A DNA stretch of 47,938 nt from Treponema sp. (GTDB lineage: Bacteria > Spirochaetota > Spirochaetia > Treponematales > Breznakiellaceae): positions 1-47,938 of the forward strand of contig WQWU01000014.1 of NCBI GenBank assembly GCA_009785215.1, given 5' to 3'. Numbering within the stretch: position 1 is the stretch's first letter; every line of letters begins with the position of its first letter. Below are positions 44,558 to 47,938 of this stretch, in pieces. Below the pieces are notes generated by a model that did not search any database, had not been told where the DNA came from, and saw nothing but the letters and a program-made list of their open reading frames with translations. Position numbers and translations under genes: made by a program.

Positions 44558-46522
44558 ATGCCAGCCAAGAAATCTAAAAATACTGCAGCTAAAGCTGCTG
44601 TGAAAAAAACTGCTGCTAAGAAACAAGTTATTGCAGCTAAACCTGCGGCAGAAAAATCTGCAGCTAAAAGCGCTGTCGCTAAAGGCGCTGTCGCTTACGA
44701 TGAAAAAACAATTAAAACCCTTTCTTCTCTTGAACATATAAGACTTAGAACCGGTATGTATATCGGGCGGTTGGGTGACGGTTCAAACCAGGACGACGGT
44801 ATTTATGTTTTGTTAAAAGAAGTAATCGATAACGGTATTGATGAATTTATTATGGGCAACGGAAAACTTATCGAAACGCAGATAAAAGACATTGATAAAA
44901 CCGGAAAAGCAATGGTTAAAATACGCGACTTTGGGCGCGGAATCCCTCTTGGAAAACTTGTTGAGTGTGTTTCTGTAATTAACACAGGCGCTAAATATAA
45001 TGATGATGTATTCCAGTTTTCTGTAGGGCTTAACGGCGTTGGTACAAAAGCTGTTAATGCGCTTTCTGTTCATTTTAGGGTAGTTGCGATCAGAAACGGC
45101 GAGTTTGCAGAAGCAATTTTTGAAAGAGGGAAATTAAAAAGCGAACGCAAAGGAAAATTAAAAGAAAACTTAAAAGACGGAACAATGGTAGAATTTATAC
45201 CGGATCCGGAAATATTTAAAGATTTTTTATTTAATGCTGAGTTTATAGAAAAGCGCATTCAGAATTATGCGTATTTAAATGCAGGACTTACGCTTGTTTT
45301 TAACGGGAAAAAATTTATTTCAACGCGCGGTCTTTACGATTTACTGCATGAAGAAACCGGAGACGACGGATTATACCCGCTTGGCTACTATAAGGGAAAA
45401 CATTCAGCTAACGGACAGCTAGAGATTGCTTTTACTCATACAAATAATTACGGCGAAGAATATTTTTCGTTTGTTAACGGCCAGTATACATCAGACGGCG
45501 GAACGCATTTATCTGCATTTAAAGAAGGATTTTTAAAAGGGATTCAGACTTTCTATAAAAAAGATTATAGAAGCGAAGATGTGCGCGAAGGAACAACAGC
45601 GGCAATTGCAATTAAGTTAAAAAATCCGATATTCGAAAGCCAGACAAAAAATAAACTTGGAAACTCCGATGTCCGCACATGGGTTGTACAGGAAACAAGG
45701 GATGCAGTAGTTGACTGGCTGCACAGAAACGCAGAAGCAAGCAAAAAACTTGAACATAAAATAATAGCAAACGAATCTTTGCGTACAGAGCTTAATGCTG
45801 TAAAAAAAGAAGCGCGGGATGCCGCAAAAAAAATCGCTCTTAAGATTCCCAAGTTAAAAGACTGCAAGTATCATTTAGAGGACGGCAAGGACGGAGAAGA
45901 ATCTACCATTTTTATAACAGAAGGAGATTCGGCTTCCGGCTCAATGGTGTCAAGCCGCGATGTTATGACACAGGCGATTTATCCGCTCCGCGGAAAAGTA
46001 GAAAACGTGTACGGAAAAAAACGCACAGCCATTTACAAAAACGAAGAACTTTTTAATTTAATGATGGCAATCGGTATAGACAATAATATCGAAGGGCTTA
46101 GATATAAAAAAATTGTAATTGCAACAGACGCAGACTTTGACGGCTTTCATATCCGTAACCTGCTTTTAACTTTTTTCCTTTCTTATTTTGAGGAGCTTGT
46201 TACAGGAGGGCATGTTTTTATACTGGAAACTCCGCTTTTCCGTGTTCGTACCAAAAAAGAAACCCGTTATTGCTACAACGAAAAAGAACGTGATTCAGCC
46301 GCTGCTGCTCTTGGTTCTTCATCGGAAATTACCCGGTTTAAGGGTCTTGGCGAGATTAGCCCCAAGGAATTCGGCCAGTTTATCGGCGAAGATATGCGTA
46401 TAGTGCCGGTATCGGTAAATACCTTAAAGCAGGTTCCGCAGGTACTTAACTTTTATATGGGTAAAAATACCCCGGAAAGACGCGAATATATCATGAAAAA
46501 TTTAATAGAAGATGCAGGCTAA
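44558..46522 (+). CDS. parE: DNA topoisomerase IV subunit B, with lysine/alanine-rich N-terminal tail
   Basis: This 654-residue protein has the GHKL ATPase domain (LRTGMYIGRLGDGSNQDDG, EVIDNGIDEF, FGRGIPLGKL, GLNGVGTKAVNALS), the transducer domain and the TOPRIM domain (TEGDSASGSMVSSRD, TDADFDGFHIR). The DDGIYVLLKEV form of the ATP site is characteristic of ParE rather than GyrB in Bacteroidetes-like and spirochaete sequences, as I recall. The first 46 residues are a basic Lys/Ala tail resembling histone H1 (KNTAAKAAVKKTAAKK). No parC lies next to it in the window. Confidence 0.9.
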   Translation: MPAKKSKNTAAKAAVKKTAAKKQVIAAKPAAEKSAAKSAVAKGAVAYDEKTIKTLSSLEHIRLRTGMYIGRLGDGSNQDDGIYVLLKEVIDNGIDEFIMGNGKLIETQIKDIDKTGKAMVKIRDFGRGIPLGKLVECVSVINTGAKYNDDVFQFSVGLNGVGTKAVNALSVHFRVVAIRNGEFAEAIFERGKLKSERKGKLKENLKDGTMVEFIPDPEIFKDFLFNAEFIEKRIQNYAYLNAGLTLVFNGKKFISTRGLYDLLHEETGDDGLYPLGYYKGKHSANGQLEIAFTHTNNYGEEYFSFVNGQYTSDGGTHLSAFKEGFLKGIQTFYKKDYRSEDVREGTTAAIAIKLKNPIFESQTKNKLGNSDVRTWVVQETRDAVVDWLHRNAEASKKLEHKIIANESLRTELNAVKKEARDAAKKIALKIPKLKDCKYHLEDGKDGEESTIFITEGDSASGSMVSSRDVMTQAIYPLRGKVENVYGKKRTAIYKNEELFNLMMAIGIDNNIEGLRYKKIVIATDADFDGFHIRNLLLTFFLSYFEELVTGGHVFILETPLFRVRTKKETRYCYNEKERDSAAAALGSSSEITRFKGLGEISPKEFGQFIGEDMRIVPVSVNTLKQVPQVLNFYMGKNTPERREYIMKNLIEDAG

Positions 46523-46526
46523 ATAT

Positions 46527-46555
46527 TTGTAATTTAGAAGCGGATATACTATAAT
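46527..46555 (+). promoter_or_regulatory. Promoter of the terminal outer-membrane protein gene
   Basis: TTGTAA (46527-46532) and an exact TATAAT (46550-46555) are separated by 17 bases. The expected leader to the ATG at 46574 is only about 12 bases, and the ribosome-binding site is poor. Confidence 0.55.
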
Positions 46556-46573
46556 TAAGAAAAGAACCGAATT

Positions 46574-47740
46574 ATGAAAAAGGCACTAACTTTAGCAGTT
46601 TTTTTGACTCTGGCGGTGAACTCCTTTGCCTCAGATCCGCCCGGCGGTCAAATTTACCAAACCGGTACCCTCGTCATAGATCTGCCCAATAGGAGTATAT
46701 TTATAGAAGGAACTGCGCCCAACGCAGAACAACGAAACTTTTTTATGACTAACTTCCGCATGGAAGCTTCTGCAATGGGCTTTGCAATAGCCATGAATAG
46801 GGAAGCTGCAGGGTATATTTTCAGGTTCGAAGTACACCCATATGACGATGAATATGACCCTCATATTAAAGCTATTATACTGATAACTCTTACCCATAAC
46901 GAACTAGGCATGGAAATGGTCTCTTTTGGCTGGCCTTACGGCGATTTAGAGGATATGTATGAGCATAACCAGTTCGTTTTTTACCGTGCAGCGGTTCTAA
47001 TTCCAAGTCTCAGCCAAACTGATATTGAAAATATGACAGAATCACTGACTGAAGCGATAACCGAAGCCCTGACTGAATCGATAACAGAGTCTGTAATGGC
47101 AGAGGTTGCAACTACAAGAGCCGGTTCTGGTCCTGTAGATACAAGCTGGCGCAATAAATGGATATATTTAAGGGCTTCTTTTGATTATCCTATTACCTTT
47201 TATGCCATTCAGCCGACAGGTCTTCTTGGCGGACATTCTGCTTATGAAGGAACGCTAAATATACCAAATGCGTACAGCGATCCATATCCTATGGAGCACA
47301 AAATTATGCCTCAGATGGGTGTTACTGTTGGCCTTGAAATACAACCTTTAAACTTGCTTAGTTTGGAGGTTAATTTTCAGATTACAAGGGGAGACCCAAG
47401 AACAAACGACTTTTATAATTATGCGGCAGGAGCAGAATTAAAGTTAAACTTAAAAGTTAGTACTTTTAAAATTCAGCCGTATGGAGCTTTCTTGTATCAT
47501 TTGAATGTCTCTCCGATGTTCAGCGAATTTCCTGATTTTTCTGTTGGCGGCGGTGTTTATATCGGCGTAAGGGGCGGCAATTCCGGCAGTTTATTTTTAA
47601 ATATTAATTATCTTCAGGCATTTTCTGACACTTATATGTTGAATAAAATCGAATCATCTCCCTTCCCAAAAGAATTTCATTACAAAAGGTTTGTCTTAGG
47701 TTTTGGTTTAGGGTATAAGTTCGGATTATTTAACCGTTAA
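46574..47740 (+). CDS. Outer-membrane beta-barrel protein
   Basis: This 388-residue protein has a Sec signal peptide (MKKALTLAVFLTLAVNSFAS). A soluble N-terminal domain spans about 25-150. A linker of repeated LTEA/ITES units follows at about 155-180, predicted as one long helix. A beta-barrel of roughly eight strands makes up the last 190 residues, ending in the aromatic-rich GFGLGYKFGLF. It is of the kind found in many treponemal surface proteins. Ligand unknown. It has its own promoter, so it is separate from parE. Confidence 0.75.
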   Translation: MKKALTLAVFLTLAVNSFASDPPGGQIYQTGTLVIDLPNRSIFIEGTAPNAEQRNFFMTNFRMEASAMGFAIAMNREAAGYIFRFEVHPYDDEYDPHIKAIILITLTHNELGMEMVSFGWPYGDLEDMYEHNQFVFYRAAVLIPSLSQTDIENMTESLTEAITEALTESITESVMAEVATTRAGSGPVDTSWRNKWIYLRASFDYPITFYAIQPTGLLGGHSAYEGTLNIPNAYSDPYPMEHKIMPQMGVTVGLEIQPLNLLSLEVNFQITRGDPRTNDFYNYAAGAELKLNLKVSTFKIQPYGAFLYHLNVSPMFSEFPDFSVGGGVYIGVRGGNSGSLFLNINYLQAFSDTYMLNKIESSPFPKEFHYKRFVLGFGLGYKFGLFNR

Positions 47741-47763
47741 TTATCATATTTTTTAAGACTTTC

Positions 47764-47795
47764 ACGGGAGTTAAGACCTCACACAAAGGCGCCAA
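47764..47795. repeat. Degenerate copy of the short repeat
   Basis: AGACCTCACACAAAGGCGCC then AAGAC resembles the left end of the other repeats (AGACCTCTCGC, AAAGGCGC). It lies in the 139-base gap before the last gene. The match is partial. Confidence 0.4.
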
Positions 47796-47879
47796 GACTT
47801 CCAAAAAATTTATTCTGACTAAAGCGCCGCGCATATTCACGCCATATATAAGCAAATCTTTTTCTTAGGAGTTTTGCTT

Positions 47880-47938
47880 ATGAAAACTAACAGAAATTTT
47901 AAAGACAGCGTTTTCACCACACTGTTCTCTGACCCAGA
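47880..47938 (+). CDS. Rpn-family nuclease/transposase, N-terminal part (3' end outside window)
   Basis: The ATG at 47880 follows AGGAG and opens a frame that runs off the window: MKTNRNFKDSVFTTLFSDP. This matches the well-known start of Rpn-type PD-(D/E)XK transposase-like proteins (FKDSVFxxLFSDP). A C-terminal piece of the same family lies at the left edge of the window. Confidence 0.75.
   Translation, partial: MKTNRNFKDSVFTTLFSDP

Overview
The window is a chromosome segment of a spirochaete, most likely a Treponema or close relative. It has moderate-to-low GC, a complete str/S10/spc/alpha ribosomal supercluster, many lipoprotein and outer-membrane beta-barrel genes of treponemal style, a GTP-type PEP carboxykinase, and a PilZ protein. 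The genus is inferred from gene content and protein style; no search was run. No rRNA, tRNA or CRISPR array was seen, and no gap between genes exceeds about 220 bases.

Layout. 1-346: 3' end of an Rpn-type nuclease/transposase gene, followed by degenerate short repeats. 567-6560: three overlapping genes for a membrane adenylate cyclase (broken by one in-frame TAG), a large FecR-domain envelope protein with repeated Trp-rich modules, and an outer-membrane barrel with an IPT-like domain. 6684-23194: the translation supercluster rpsL-rpsG-tuf-rpsJ-rplC-rplD-rplW-rplB-rpsS-rplV-rpsC-rplP-rpmC-rpsQ-rplN-rplX-rplE-rpsZ-rpsH-rplF-rplR-rpsE-rpmD-rplO-secY-rpmJ-rpsM-rpsK-rpsD-rpoA-rplQ. It ends in an unrecognised zinc-ribbon gene. 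fusA, adk, map and infA are absent from it. 23234-26615 (minus): a small Cys-rich protein, prfA, prmC and a CapA-like lipoprotein. 26707-28670 (plus): a membrane protein and a repeat-rich TPR lipoprotein. 28684-31988 (minus): DEAD-box helicase and ABC-F ATPase. 32048-35871 (plus): eno and lon. 36005-38292 (minus): manC, a PilZ protein and a small unknown. 38337-40795 (plus): def, fmt and a PASTA membrane protein. 40837-41351 (minus): a DUF4160/DUF2442 pair with its own promoter. 41473-43317 (minus): pckA with a textbook terminator. 43443-47740 (plus): a coiled-coil protein, parE and an outer-membrane barrel protein. 47880-end: start of a second Rpn-type gene.

How the genes work together. Most of the window is translation: the ribosome, EF-Tu, RNA polymerase alpha, SecY, release factor 1 with its methylase, initiator-tRNA formylation and deformylation, and an ABC-F factor. 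The rest is envelope biogenesis and signalling (cAMP and c-di-GMP), protein quality control (Lon), central carbon metabolism (Eno, PEPCK, ManC) and chromosome decatenation (ParE).

The most unusual signal is a family of short, palindrome-rich repeats built around GCAGAGGACGCAGAG. Copies lie between genes, and several appear to have entered reading frames without breaking them: prmC twice, the helicase tail at least twice, and fmt once. An 87-bp stretch with a 55-bp identical core is shared, in opposite orientation, by prmC and the helicase gene. This resembles the coding-region palindromic elements of Rickettsia in behaviour, though not in sequence as far as can be judged here.
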